Assembly (NCBI GenBank): GCA_024636345.1
Contig: JAGXHG010000004.1
Coordinates: 62,001 to 126,000, forward strand
DNA: 64,000 bases
Origin: Desulfobulbaceae bacterium
GTDB taxonomy: Bacteria > Desulfobacterota > Desulfobulbia > Desulfobulbales > Desulfocapsaceae
Direction: 5' to 3'
Part shown: piece by piece, positions 35,772 through 45,171 of the stretch
Layout of the letters: the number at the start of each line of letters is the position of its first letter
Position numbering within the stretch: position 1 is the stretch's first letter
Notes under the pieces: generated by a model
Database searches by the model: none
The model's input: the letters and a program-made list of their open reading frames with translations, nothing else
Told to the model about the DNA's origin: nothing
Program-made: the position numbers and the translations under genes

Positions 35772-36614
35772 ATGAATTGGCTGAAGGATGAGCCCACTAA
35801 AGTGCTACCGTCACGAGCACGCTGGCGGACCATTTTACACGAAGTGATCTTCGAGGCTGACACCTCGACCGGAAAGGGATTTGACATATTACTCATCGTC
35901 AGCATCCTAATAAGCGTTGCGGCGGTGATGCTGGACAGTATCAATGCAGTACAGTCGCAGTATGGCATCCTGCTCTACCGGATCGAATGGTTCTTTACCC
36001 TCATCTTCACCGCCGAGTACTTTTTGCGCCTTCTGTGTGTCGGCAAGCCGCTCAAATACGCTTTCAGCTTTTACGGAGTAGTCGATGTGCTGGCGATCAT
36101 TCCGACCTACCTCAGCCTGTTCCTGCCGGGAAGTCAGTATCTGCTTGTCATCCGCATTCTGCGCATCTTGCGCATATTCCGTATCCTCAAGCTGGTCCCT
36201 TATCTCGGGGAGGCGCAACTCCTCATAAAGGCACTGCGGACGAGCGGACGCAAGATTGCCGTTTTTCTCTATACAGTGTTGACACTCGTGGTCATATTCG
36301 GCTCACTGATGTACGTCATAGAAGGCGGGGAGCACGGCTTCACCAGTATTCCGCGCAGCATCTACTGGGCGATCGTCACCATGACCACTGTCGGATATGG
36401 CGACATTTCTCCCCAAACCGGCCTTGGCCAGGCACTGGCTTCGATCGTGATGATTTTCGGCTACGGAATTATCGCCGTGCCGACCGGTATTGTAACCGTG
36501 GAGATGTCGAAGTCCTTCGGCCGCAAAGTGTCAACCCAGGCCTGCTCAGAGTGCAGCGCCGAGGGGCACGATATCGACGCCCGCCACTGCAAGTTTTGTG
36601 GAGCGGTGTTGTAA
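35772..36614 (+). CDS. Voltage-gated potassium-channel-like protein with C-terminal zinc ribbon
   Basis: 280 residues: six transmembrane segments with an arginine-rich S4 (IRILRILRIFRILK, about 127-140) and pore filter TVGYGD at about 206-211. The C-terminus carries CSEC and CKFCG pairs (ACSECSAEGHDIDARHCKFC), a short zinc ribbon, which is common in bacterial Kv-like channels of this length. It is predicted to conduct K+ across the inner membrane. A GGAG site is about 8 nt upstream of the ATG. It begins 250 bp after the RAYT relic; the alcohol dehydrogenase gene follows after 71 bp. Confidence 0.92.
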   Translation: MNWLKDEPTKVLPSRARWRTILHEVIFEADTSTGKGFDILLIVSILISVAAVMLDSINAVQSQYGILLYRIEWFFTLIFTAEYFLRLLCVGKPLKYAFSFYGVVDVLAIIPTYLSLFLPGSQYLLVIRILRILRIFRILKLVPYLGEAQLLIKALRTSGRKIAVFLYTVLTLVVIFGSLMYVIEGGEHGFTSIPRSIYWAIVTMTTVGYGDISPQTGLGQALASIVMIFGYGIIAVPTGIVTVEMSKSFGRKVSTQACSECSAEGHDIDARHCKFCGAVL

Positions 36615-36685
36615 TAACTAATCCGCCAAGGCCTGTAAGCGACACAATAAACCAAAGTAAGAGGAGAGTCAAAAGTGGGACGTAA

Positions 36686-37714
36686 ATGAAGGCAATGGTA
36701 TTACATGCACTTTGCAGTCTCGAAGAGAATCATACCCCGCTGGAAATGATGGAGCTGCCGGATCCTGTCCCCGCTGGAGACGAGATTCTGGTAAAGGTTT
36801 CAGTTTGTGGGGTTTGCCATACCGAACTGGATGAGATTGAGGGCCGAACACCCCCACCGCATTTGCCGATTATTCCTGGTCACCAAGTAATTGGCAGGGT
36901 CGAGGCTATGGGCAGCAGGGCCAGCGCCTTCAAGATCGGAGATCGGGTTGGCATCGCCTGGATCTACTCTGCCTGCGGAAGGTGCACGTTCTGCCTGGCG
37001 GGCAATGAGAATCTTTGCCCGGACTTCAAAGCGACGGGCAGAGATGTAAATGGCGGCTATGCCCAATATATGACCGTTTCCCAAGGCTTTGCCCATCGTA
37101 TCCCTCAAGGTTTTAGCGATTCCGAGGCGGCCCCCCTCTTGTGCGCCGGAGCTATTGGTTACCGATCCCTCAGATTGACCGGCCTCAAAGATGGACAGAA
37201 TCTTGGCCTGACCGGATTTGGGGCTTCCGGCCACCTCGTTCTCAAGATGGTACAACATCTCTACCCGAAGACACAAGTCTTTGTCTTTGCCAGAAGTGCT
37301 CAGGAAAGAGCATTTTCCCTGGAGCTTGGTGCGATATGGGCCGGAGAGGTTAGAGAAGAGTCGCCGGAGAAACTGCACTGCATCATCGACACCACTCCGG
37401 CATGGGCACCAGTGGTTGAAGCCTTGATGAATCTTGAATCCGGAGGGAAATTGGTCATCAACGCCATTCGTAAAGAAGAGAGGGACAAAGACTCTCTTCT
37501 GCAAATAGCCTACCCCACCCATCTATGGCTGGAAAAAGAGATCAAGAGCGTCGCCAATATCAGTCGCAGAGACGTGAGTGAGTTTCTGGCACTGGCGACT
37601 GAAATGGGCATCAGGCCCGAGATTCAGGAGTTCGATCTGGAAGAGGCAAACGAAGCCTTGCTTGAGCTGAAGACGAAAAGGATTCGAGGGGCAAAGGTTT
37701 TGCGAATAGATTGA
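36686..37714 (+). CDS. Zinc-dependent alcohol dehydrogenase (medium-chain)
   Basis: 342 residues. The catalytic-zinc region is VCGVCHTELDEIEG (about 41-54) with HQVIG later, and the structural zinc is bound by CGRCTFCLAGNENLC (about 95-109). The Rossmann motif LGLTGFGASGHLVLK (about 171-185) has the GxGxxG pattern. LCAGAIGYRSLRLTGLKDGQ is typical of the AdhP/YahK-like group. It oxidises alcohols or reduces aldehydes with NAD(P); the substrate is unknown. It is in the same direction as the channel gene but probably independent, since the gap holds only a weak ribosome site. Confidence 0.9.
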   Translation: MKAMVLHALCSLEENHTPLEMMELPDPVPAGDEILVKVSVCGVCHTELDEIEGRTPPPHLPIIPGHQVIGRVEAMGSRASAFKIGDRVGIAWIYSACGRCTFCLAGNENLCPDFKATGRDVNGGYAQYMTVSQGFAHRIPQGFSDSEAAPLLCAGAIGYRSLRLTGLKDGQNLGLTGFGASGHLVLKMVQHLYPKTQVFVFARSAQERAFSLELGAIWAGEVREESPEKLHCIIDTTPAWAPVVEALMNLESGGKLVINAIRKEERDKDSLLQIAYPTHLWLEKEIKSVANISRRDVSEFLALATEMGIRPEIQEFDLEEANEALLELKTKRIRGAKVLRID

Positions 37715-37841
37715 CCAAAAGAGGTCTGCCCCTCGGCAAAGCGCGCCGCATCATTCCGACTACCAACTCCCCCTTGCGCCAGAATCACCATCTTTTTTCA
37801 CCAAACCCTTTTTTTTCAATGCTTCAATAGGTCTGCTTCAG

Positions 37842-37847
37842 TATAAT
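37842..37847 (+). promoter_or_regulatory. Possible -10 box (TATAAT) of the first yfcE-like copy
   Basis: TATAAT lies 46 bp before the start codon, and the equivalent position in the second copy (41734-41739) reads TATACT. A clear -35 box is missing, so this is tentative. Confidence 0.3.
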
Positions 37848-37892
37848 AATTGACTACACAACTTTTTACGGTGATTACACAGGAGCCTTGCC

Positions 37893-38408
37893 ATGATTTA
37901 CGTCGGCATTCTTTCAGATACCCATCTGAACAGCTGTACAGATTCCTTCCGCAAACAGGTCGAGACCGTCTTTGCAGAATGCACTATTATTCTCCACGCC
38001 GGTGACCTCTCTGACATCTCCGTCCTCAATGCCTTCAGCGGCAAGGAAGTTCATGCGGTCCATGGCAATATGTGTCATATGGGGAGCCAGCAGCTCCTGC
38101 CGAACAGCAAAGTGATCACGGTGGGCGGATACCGCGTCGGGCTGTGCCATGGCGCCTGGGGGCCCCGGCACACCATTGAAGAACGGGTCTGGGCCATGTT
38201 CCCCGAGGCCGACTGTATTGTCTATGGCCACAGCCATAAGGCAGTCTGCCATACAACCGGGGGGGTCCTGTTCATCAATCCGGGAACCTTCCAGAGCACT
38301 GGACCCCACGGTTCTCCCGGCACCTATGCCATCCTTCAGATCGATAAATACGCCGATAAAGATAAGGTCCTGCAGGCCACCATCCACCAAGTACCGAATC
38401 AGCCATGA
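37893..38408 (+). CDS. YfcE-type metallophosphoesterase, copy 1
   Basis: 171 residues. The calcineurin-like fold motifs are GILSDTHLN (about 5-13), LHAGDLSD (about 34-41), VHGNM (about 56-60), CHGAW (about 82-86) and YGHSHKA (about 109-115), giving the full set of metal-binding His/Asp/Asn residues. It is a phosphodiesterase of the YfcE/MJ0936 group. AGGAGCC precedes the ATG. It overlaps the mutS relic ATG by 4 bp. It is a diverged copy of the gene at 41785 (about 90 percent identical protein). Confidence 0.85.
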   Translation: MIYVGILSDTHLNSCTDSFRKQVETVFAECTIILHAGDLSDISVLNAFSGKEVHAVHGNMCHMGSQQLLPNSKVITVGGYRVGLCHGAWGPRHTIEERVWAMFPEADCIVYGHSHKAVCHTTGGVLFINPGTFQSTGPHGSPGTYAILQIDKYADKDKVLQATIHQVPNQP

Positions 38409-38717
38409 GCCAGACTGTCAAAATCACCCCCATGCTCCAGCAATACCTTGAGATAAAACAAGGACATCCGGACGCCATTCTCTTTTACCGGATGGGAGAT
38501 TTTTACGAGATGTTCTTTGAATATGCCATTGTCGCCTCAAAGATCCTCGGCATCGCTCTTACCAGCCGCAACAATAAGGATGAAGCCGCACAAGGTGCCC
38601 CTTTGTGCGGCTTCATCCTACCACGCGGCCCCGACCTATTTGGCCAAGCTGATCAAGGCAGCCCGGAGGGTGACCATCTGCGAACAGATCGAGTATCCGG
38701 CCTTAGCCAAGGGCTAA
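38405..38717 (+). pseudogene. mutS 5' fragment (truncated, frameshifted duplicate)
   Basis: The first about 55 codons match MutS at 42300 ([20 protein letters not shown] and [11 protein letters not shown]). A local rewrite at 38579-38617 creates an inverted repeat and shifts the frame; the rest ([20 protein letters not shown]) continues in another frame to a stop at 38717. The remainder of mutS is absent, so no MutS is made from this copy. Confidence 0.85.
38579..38617. repeat. Quasipalindrome created in the mutS relic
   Basis: The arms GATGAAGCCGCACAAGG (38579-38595) and CCTTTGTGCGGCTTCATC (38600-38617) are inverse complements except for one extra base. The intact mutS has a different left half here (GATGAGGTCAACAAGG), so the palindrome was built from the right arm as template. 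Confidence 0.8.
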
Positions 38718-38743
38718 GTACAACTTTTCCGTGCCACTTCCCC

Positions 38744-40534
38744 TTACATTTCCGAGGGAAATACTGCTTCTCTTCTCACATACACCAGTTTGAGATTCGA
38801 CAGCTGCACCAAACTCTGAACGGCGGTATAGGGATCAACACGAATGGCTAATGCATGAATACCCGGGCCAATATCACCAATATACATACGTTTGTCAGCA
38901 TGGTTCTCAGTAGATTTCAGATAACGCTCATCAATAGAACCAACAACATTATTGTCCACAAAGACGGTCACGTATCCTTCGGCTCCTGCCGCTGAGAGAA
39001 ATTTATAATCAAATGTCAGGGCGTTGACAGGCTCCTTGACATCCAGATCCATCCTTGCCCAAACGGGAGAACCGGTCTGAAAGGTCCAATATTGCATACG
39101 TCCGGTTATAGGATCATTAATAAAATTCACGACCCCGGTTGCCGACTTTATTACCTCCTTCAACACCACGCTGGTATCGCCAATGGAATATGTTTTTTCT
39201 GGATTTGTTGCAAGGTCAGGAACTGGTTTTGTGCTCACGCAAGCCAGGGTGGTTGTCCCGAGAATCCGTTCCGGAAGGATGCAAACTGTTTTTTTCTGTC
39301 TGTTGGATATGGGGAACGTCTTTCCTGCCTCCCGTGACAATGCAAAGCCCAAATCAAAGGCCATGGGCATAAACGTCTCCCGGGCATAAAAGAGATGGGG
39401 CCATGCGTGATGGGACAGCGCGGCATTATAAGGTGCATCAGGTACTGGTCTGATATCCCATTGAGTAACATCCACGTTATAGGCATTGGGCATCAGGAGG
39501 TGCGTCCCACCCCTGTCTGTTCTCCCGAACCATGCTGCCACTGGTCGTTTATCGATATAATTATCCACCCAATCAGCTCCTTGGCCATAGGCAGATACCT
39601 GCACGCCATTTTTTATCTGCGCAAAAGGATCATAGGCACTAAAAAACGTTAAATGAATAAACGGCTTAGCAGGCAACCTTTGCAACCAATTTTTTGTTGA
39701 ATCGATCAGCATGGCACCGGCACTGTGCGCTAATAAATGCACATGGGCATAATCCTGTTTTGCCAGTGTTATGCCAAGAGCCGTTCCATACTCGACCGCA
39801 TTCGCCCATGCGCTCCATGGCGCCTTGGTATCAGCCGCCGCTCTCCAATCGTAGACAAATACGTCCCAATACGGAGTACTACAAGTTTTGCTGAGTTTAT
39901 TGGCATACCGGAAGAGTGAATCCCTTTCCGGAACCGTCCCGCCAACCTCTACACATATCTGGGCAGCCATACCCCTTGCCCAGTCCTGGACATTGGAGTT
40001 CCAGCCATGAGTAAGGACAACAGCCTTCCGGCCGCGTCGGGTAATGGCATCGGGAATCACCGGAGGATCCGGACGCACTTGAGCGGCCAGATATCCCAAT
40101 GTCCCGGACTGTTTACCGCGCACCGCCCGCACATAATAGGCAGCTGACTTATTGTCGTAGTTAACGTTGCCATGATAGAAATGGACGAGCCAGGCACCGT
40201 AAGGACTCTTCGTGCAGGTAGTAGATGACCAATAATAGGACGGTTTGGTGGTAGCGGCAAAGACCGGGTCTATAGCTGGAAAATAACGGCTGTAGTCAAC
40301 AAGAGAACGTAACTCATTTTTATCGGGCAGACGCCAGTCAGATTCTCCGGCCAGGATCAGATCCTCGGCAGCAGCCAGGGCCTGTTTCCAGGTCATAGGG
40401 CCCATGGTCGCCTTCTGCCATTCCAGGCCGGTGACGGTATCGGTCATCGTCACGCCATGATCAACATAAGACGCCTGGGCAGCCAACGGCTTCAGCCAGC
40501 AAACGAGCATGACAATTATGAAAAACTTTTGCAT
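38744..40534 (-). CDS. Exported DUF1566 (Lcl C-terminal) domain fused to an alpha/beta hydrolase
   Basis: 596 residues from the ATG at 40534, chosen for AGGAG 8 nt upstream and the signal peptide (cleavage about AAQASY). An Lcl_C/DUF1566 domain (about 25-150; [46 protein letters not shown]) is followed by an alpha/beta hydrolase (about 165-380). There [20 protein letters not shown] matches the oxyanion strand and [13 protein letters not shown] the nucleophile elbow with its Ser. A C-terminal beta domain follows. It is probably a secreted lipase-like protein, with the DUF1566 part binding the surface or a partner. The long upstream open frame to 40675 lacks coding features. Confidence 0.7.
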   Translation of the reverse strand: MQKFFIIVMLVCWLKPLAAQASYVDHGVTMTDTVTGLEWQKATMGPMTWKQALAAAEDLILAGESDWRLPDKNELRSLVDYSRYFPAIDPVFAATTKPSYYWSSTTCTKSPYGAWLVHFYHGNVNYDNKSAAYYVRAVRGKQSGTLGYLAAQVRPDPPVIPDAITRRGRKAVVLTHGWNSNVQDWARGMAAQICVEVGGTVPERDSLFRYANKLSKTCSTPYWDVFVYDWRAAADTKAPWSAWANAVEYGTALGITLAKQDYAHVHLLAHSAGAMLIDSTKNWLQRLPAKPFIHLTFFSAYDPFAQIKNGVQVSAYGQGADWVDNYIDKRPVAAWFGRTDRGGTHLLMPNAYNVDVTQWDIRPVPDAPYNAALSHHAWPHLFYARETFMPMAFDLGFALSREAGKTFPISNRQKKTVCILPERILGTTTLACVSTKPVPDLATNPEKTYSIGDTSVVLKEVIKSATGVVNFINDPITGRMQYWTFQTGSPVWARMDLDVKEPVNALTFDYKFLSAAGAEGYVTVFVDNNVVGSIDERYLKSTENHADKRMYIGDIGPGIHALAIRVDPYTAVQSLVQLSNLKLVYVRREAVFPSEM

Positions 40535-40740
40535 ACCCAGACTCCTTCTTTTGTAAAGATATCGTATCCGTGCAACACGGATACTCATACGGCGATTAAG
40601 ATTCTCTCTCTTTTTACTTGTGCAGAGGCGCTGCGACCTCGGGCTGGCATAGCCCAGCCTCTCTCCAGGTATCATAGATAAAAAAAACCCGTAGTTCCCG
40701 TTGACGGGCCGAAAGGACTAAAATTGCCTATCTGCTAAGT

Positions 40741-41427
40741 TCACTGACCGCCGCGCACCGCACACACATAATGGTCAGACGACTTATTACCGTCGAGATG
40801 GTTGTTCGCACCACAGGGGAACTCGACAAGCCATGCGTAGTGAAAGTTATTCGCGCTGGTAGTAGACGACCAGTAATGGGACGATTGAATGGTGGCGGCA
40901 AAGACCGGGTCAACGGCAGGAGAAGACTGACTCAAATCAACAAGGGTAGCCAGTTCCTTGATGGTCGGCAGTCGCCAGTCATTGTGACCGCCGAAATTTG
41001 CCCTGTTCAGGGCAGAGAGAAAATCCTTCGTATCGTTAGTGCCGCAGGTTCCCTCATATCCACCATTGGTGTTTGAATCGGTATCACACCAGGAATAGGT
41101 ATTATCGGCATCATGGAAGTTCGAGTAATCGGCGACGCCATCCATATGTTCCTTCATCTCCCAGATCAGACCGGTGACATTGTCCTGGACCATACCGCCG
41201 GCAAGTGACGTATAGGACCTGACCGGGCCTTTGTACTGCGCATCCTGACCATAAAAGTCGTCACCTTCCGCCGGGCAGGGAATTTTGACCGAATCATTAT
41301 AACATTTCGTTAGCCCGGTATCCGGCCAGAGGGAAAAGGCCTGCCTGCCATTGTTACCAGCCAGGGCCGAATGTGCTGTCAGAACCAGAAGAACACCCAC
41401 GAATAATTTCCGCATCAACGTGACCAT
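40741..41427 (-). CDS. Exported DUF1566 (Lcl C-terminal) domain protein
   Basis: 228 residues with a signal peptide (MRKLFVGVLLVLTAHSALAG; the ATG four codons later at 41415 is an alternative start). The Lcl_C pattern is GLIWEMKEHMDG, a Cys-rich insert with CDTDSNTNGGYEGTC, then DWRLPTIKELATLVDLSQ and YWSSTTSANNFHYAWLVEF. It is of the same family as the neighbouring gene (38744), and tandem DUF1566 genes are common in sulfate reducers. Function unknown. It precedes the 38744 gene on the minus strand with a 206-bp gap. The pair sits between two yfcE-mutS copies. Confidence 0.72.
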   Translation of the reverse strand: MVTLMRKLFVGVLLVLTAHSALAGNNGRQAFSLWPDTGLTKCYNDSVKIPCPAEGDDFYGQDAQYKGPVRSYTSLAGGMVQDNVTGLIWEMKEHMDGVADYSNFHDADNTYSWCDTDSNTNGGYEGTCGTNDTKDFLSALNRANFGGHNDWRLPTIKELATLVDLSQSSPAVDPVFAATIQSSHYWSSTTSANNFHYAWLVEFPCGANNHLDGNKSSDHYVCAVRGGQ

Positions 41428-41784
41428 ACTGCAAGCCTATTTTTCAGATAATTTTTTATTTCCTGTTGGCGATACACCCTATCCGCCACCTCTTTTTCCC
41501 ACCCACAACCCAGCAACGCCAGCAAAACCTGAGAGACACAGGACGAAATGCAACCTTCCCGGATTCCATCCTATTCCATCTAATTTCCTATTTTTAGTGC
41601 CACTATAACTAGTTATATAACAATAACCGAAAATCCAATATGACTTTTTACATAAAAAACTTTTGATCTCGGCAAACCCCATATTTTTTTCCAAATCCTC
41701 TTTTTTTCAATGCCTCAACAGACCTCCCTGAAGTATACTAACCGGCATTATTCTCTTTCCCGTTGATTTTACAGGAGCCTTTTC

Positions 41785-42303
41785 ATGATTCACGTCGGCA
41801 TTCTTTCAGATACCCATCTGAACAGCTGCACAGATTCCTTCCGCAGACAAGTTGACACAGTCTTTGCGGAATGTACCATCATCCTCCACGCCGGAGACCT
41901 CTCCGATATCTCCGTCCTCAACGCCTTCAGCGGGAAGGAAGTTCATGCAGTCCATGGCAATATGTGTAATATGGGAAGCCAGCAACTCCTGCCGAACAGC
42001 AAATTGATCACGGTGGGCGGTTACCGCATCGGGCTGTGCCATGGCGCCTGGAGGCCCAGGCACACCATTGAACAGCGGGTATGGGCCATGTTCCCCGAGG
42101 CCGACTGTATTGTCTATGGCCACAGCCATAAGGCAGTCTGCCATACAACCGGGGGGGTCCTGTTCATCAATCCGGGAACCTTCCAGAGCACTGGCCCACA
42201 CGGGGCTCCAGGAACTTACGCCATCCTGCAGATTGACGAGCAGGCCGACGACAGGCAGAATGGTCTGCAGGCCACCATTTACGAAGTACCGAATCAGCCA
42301 TGA
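41785..42303 (+). CDS. YfcE-type metallophosphoesterase, copy 2
   Basis: 172 residues with the same motifs as copy 1 ([34 protein letters not shown]). The C-terminal twenty residues differ from copy 1 (EQADDRQNGLQATIYEVPNQ). AGGAGCC precedes the ATG. Its stop overlaps the mutS start by ATGA, so translation of the two is coupled. This is the copy that belongs to the intact unit. Confidence 0.87.
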   Translation: MIHVGILSDTHLNSCTDSFRRQVDTVFAECTIILHAGDLSDISVLNAFSGKEVHAVHGNMCNMGSQQLLPNSKLITVGGYRIGLCHGAWRPRHTIEQRVWAMFPEADCIVYGHSHKAVCHTTGGVLFINPGTFQSTGPHGAPGTYAILQIDEQADDRQNGLQATIYEVPNQP

Positions 42304-44969
42304 CCCAGACTGTCAAAATCACCCCCATGCTCCAGCAATACCTTGAGATCAAACAGGGACATCCGGACGCCATTCTCTTCTACCGGATGGGGGATTTTTA
42401 CGAGATGTTCTTTGAAGATGCCATTGTCGCCTCGAAGATCCTCGGCATCACCCTTACCAGCCGTAACAATAAGGATGAGGTCAACAAGGTGCCCCTGTGC
42501 GGCTTTCCCTACCACGCGGCCCCGACCTATCTGGCCAAACTGATCAAGGCGGGCCGGAGGGTAGCTATCTGTGAACAGATCGAGGATCCGGCCTTAGCCA
42601 AAGGGATCGTCAAACGCGAGGTGATACGGGTGGTCTCTCCCGGAGTGGTCACCGACGCCCAGCTTCTGGACGACAAGAGTAATCTCTACGTGGCCGCCAT
42701 CAGCCGGCAGGAGCAGGCCAAGGCCGTGACCTATGGACTCAGCTTCCTTGATCTCTCCACCGGAGAATTTCTGGTTGGTGAATTCCGGGACGACTCCGCC
42801 CCCGGTGATCTGATCCTTGATCAACTGACCCGGATGGCGCCGGCAGAGTTGCTGGTCAGCCATGACCAGACCAAGGTCCTGGCCCCGCTGCTCCAGACCG
42901 CCCAGACTCTGCTGCCTGGGCTCTGCATCACTGAACGGCCTGAAGCTCAGTTCCACTTTCCCAGCTGTGAGGAACTGCTGACCGATCATTTTCAGGTGCT
43001 GAACCTGGCAGGATTCGGCTGTGGGGCCATGGTTCAGGGGATCGTCTGTGCCGGAGTGCTGCTCGACTACATCCGCGAGACCCAGAAGGCCGAGCTGGAT
43101 CATATTGAGATATTGCGTCCCATAGATCTGGATGCCATCCTCCAGATTGACGAGTCCTCCCGCCGCAACCTGGAGCTGACCCAGACCATCATCGGTACCC
43201 GGCGTGAAGGATCACTGCTGGCCGTACTCGATCAGACCTGCACCCCCATGGGCGCCCGACTGCTGAGGCATCACCTCCTCTTTCCGCTTCAGGATGTGGC
43301 CCGGATTACAGCCAGACTGGACGCGGTCGGCGCGCTGTTCAAGGACAGCACCCTGCGCCAGGAATTCCGGACGCAGCTGGCCACCATCTATGACCTTGAA
43401 CGCTTGAACAGCCGGATGGTACTGGGGAACGCCAATGGCCGCGATATGCTGGCCATGCGCCAGTCACTGGCCATACTGCCCGCGATCAAAGGGCTGCTGG
43501 CACAAGGCCGCGCACCACGGCTCCTGAGCATCGGCACCGAGCTTGATCCTCTGGAGGAGCTGCATCAACTGCTGGCCGACGCCATCCATGAGGATGCCCC
43601 CATCACCCTGCGCGATGGCAACCTGATCCGTCCGGGCTATAACCAGGAGCTGGACGAACTGGTTCACCTGCTCCGGGATGGTAAACAGATGATCCTGGAT
43701 CTGGAAAACAAGGAGCGAGCAGCCACGGGTATTGCCAAGCTCAAGGTTGGGTTCAACAAGGTCTTCGGTTATTTTATCGAGGTGAGCCGCCTGCAGGCCG
43801 AGCGTGTGCCCGAACATTACATCCGCAAACAGACCCTGGTGAATGCCGAGCGCTTCATCACCCCAGAGCTGAAAGAGTTTGAAGAAAAGGTGATGGGAGC
43901 CCAGGAAAAACGGTTGGATCTTGAATACCAGCTCTTCACTCAGATCCGCAAACAACTGGCCGCCGAGAGCCCGCGCCTGCTCAAGACCGCGCAGCTGCTG
44001 GCCCAGATTGATTTTTTTGTATCTCTTGCCGAATGCGCGCAGCGTTATCACTATCGCCGGCCTGAAGTGAACGACGGCGAGGCCATTGTCATCAGCGAGG
44101 GCAGGCACCCGGTGATTGAACGCTCACTGCCCAGCGGTAAATTTGTGCCCAATGATGTCGCACTCGACCAGGAGTCCCAGGAGGTGTTGATCATCACCGG
44201 CCCCAACATGGCCGGCAAATCAACGGTACTGCGCCAGACTGCCCTCATCGTGCTCATGGCCCAGATGGGTTCCTTTGTCCCGGCAGACAGCGCCATGATC
44301 GGGGTGGTTGACCGGATCTTCACCCGGGTCGGGGCCATGGACGATCTGCGACGCGGCCAGTCCACCTTCATGGTGGAGATGAATGAGACCGCCAACATCC
44401 TCAACAACGCCACAGAGCGCAGCCTGGTGATCCTCGACGAGATTGGCCGCGGCACCTCAACCTTTGACGGCCTGGCCATTGCCTGGGCCGTGGCCGAGGA
44501 TCTGGTCGCCAAAAACAACAAGGGGGTGAAGACCCTCTTTGCCACCCACTATCACGAGCTCACCGATCTGGCCCGCACCCAACCCCGGGTGCGTAACTAT
44601 TCCATTGCCGTACGGGAATGGAATGACACCATTATCTTTCTCCACAAACTGGTGGAGGGCGGCACCAACCGCAGTTACGGTATCCAGGTGGCCGCACTCG
44701 CCGGAGTACCGGCCCGGGTGGTCACGCGGGCCGGAGAGATCCTGGCCAATATCGAGAGTGGAGAACTGGACCGGGACGGCACCCCCTGCATCGCCCGTGA
44801 TCGCGACGAGAAAAAGGGTAAAAAGAAACAGCACCCCAGCCAGCTCTCTCTCTTTGCCCCGCCGGCGGACCCCCTGCGTGACTATCTGCAGAAGATCAAG
44901 GCCGATACCCTCTCGCCTCGGCAGGCCCTGGAGGTCCTCTATGAGCTGGAGGCCCTGCTCAAAGAGTGA
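42300..44969 (+). CDS. mutS: DNA mismatch repair protein MutS
   Basis: 889 residues, full length. It recognises mismatches and signals through ATP. The N-terminal Phe-X-Glu mismatch loop is in [11 protein letters not shown] (about 28-38), domains II-IV span about 130-560, and the ATPase has Walker A GPNMAGKST (about 634-642) and Walker B VILDEIGRGTSTFDGLAIAW (about 709-728). The C-terminus has the dimer/tetramer segment after a basic linker (DEKKGKKKQHPSQLSLF). Its first 100 codons are duplicated at 38405. MutL is not in the window. Confidence 0.97.
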   Translation: MTQTVKITPMLQQYLEIKQGHPDAILFYRMGDFYEMFFEDAIVASKILGITLTSRNNKDEVNKVPLCGFPYHAAPTYLAKLIKAGRRVAICEQIEDPALAKGIVKREVIRVVSPGVVTDAQLLDDKSNLYVAAISRQEQAKAVTYGLSFLDLSTGEFLVGEFRDDSAPGDLILDQLTRMAPAELLVSHDQTKVLAPLLQTAQTLLPGLCITERPEAQFHFPSCEELLTDHFQVLNLAGFGCGAMVQGIVCAGVLLDYIRETQKAELDHIEILRPIDLDAILQIDESSRRNLELTQTIIGTRREGSLLAVLDQTCTPMGARLLRHHLLFPLQDVARITARLDAVGALFKDSTLRQEFRTQLATIYDLERLNSRMVLGNANGRDMLAMRQSLAILPAIKGLLAQGRAPRLLSIGTELDPLEELHQLLADAIHEDAPITLRDGNLIRPGYNQELDELVHLLRDGKQMILDLENKERAATGIAKLKVGFNKVFGYFIEVSRLQAERVPEHYIRKQTLVNAERFITPELKEFEEKVMGAQEKRLDLEYQLFTQIRKQLAAESPRLLKTAQLLAQIDFFVSLAECAQRYHYRRPEVNDGEAIVISEGRHPVIERSLPSGKFVPNDVALDQESQEVLIITGPNMAGKSTVLRQTALIVLMAQMGSFVPADSAMIGVVDRIFTRVGAMDDLRRGQSTFMVEMNETANILNNATERSLVILDEIGRGTSTFDGLAIAWAVAEDLVAKNNKGVKTLFATHYHELTDLARTQPRVRNYSIAVREWNDTIIFLHKLVEGGTNRSYGIQVAALAGVPARVVTRAGEILANIESGELDRDGTPCIARDRDEKKGKKKQHPSQLSLFAPPADPLRDYLQKIKADTLSPRQALEVLYELEALLKE

Positions 44970-45171
44970 GACAATATAAAATAGTGACGCTCTTATCATC
45001 TCCTACACACAAAACAAGCAGAGAGCCTCGCATATTTTCTTTTGCCATCCAGTCAGCTTTTATGTATAGTTTGCCTCAATTGGTTAATAATACATTTTTT
45101 TTAATATGTAGCTCTTTCCTCTCAAGAACCACTGGTATTTTTTACCACATACTAACCATGCCATCTAACTA

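Noticed and set aside
40535-40675. N-terminal extension of the DUF1566-hydrolase protein
   Set aside because: The signal peptide and ribosome site support the ATG at 40534; the extension would bury the signal peptide.
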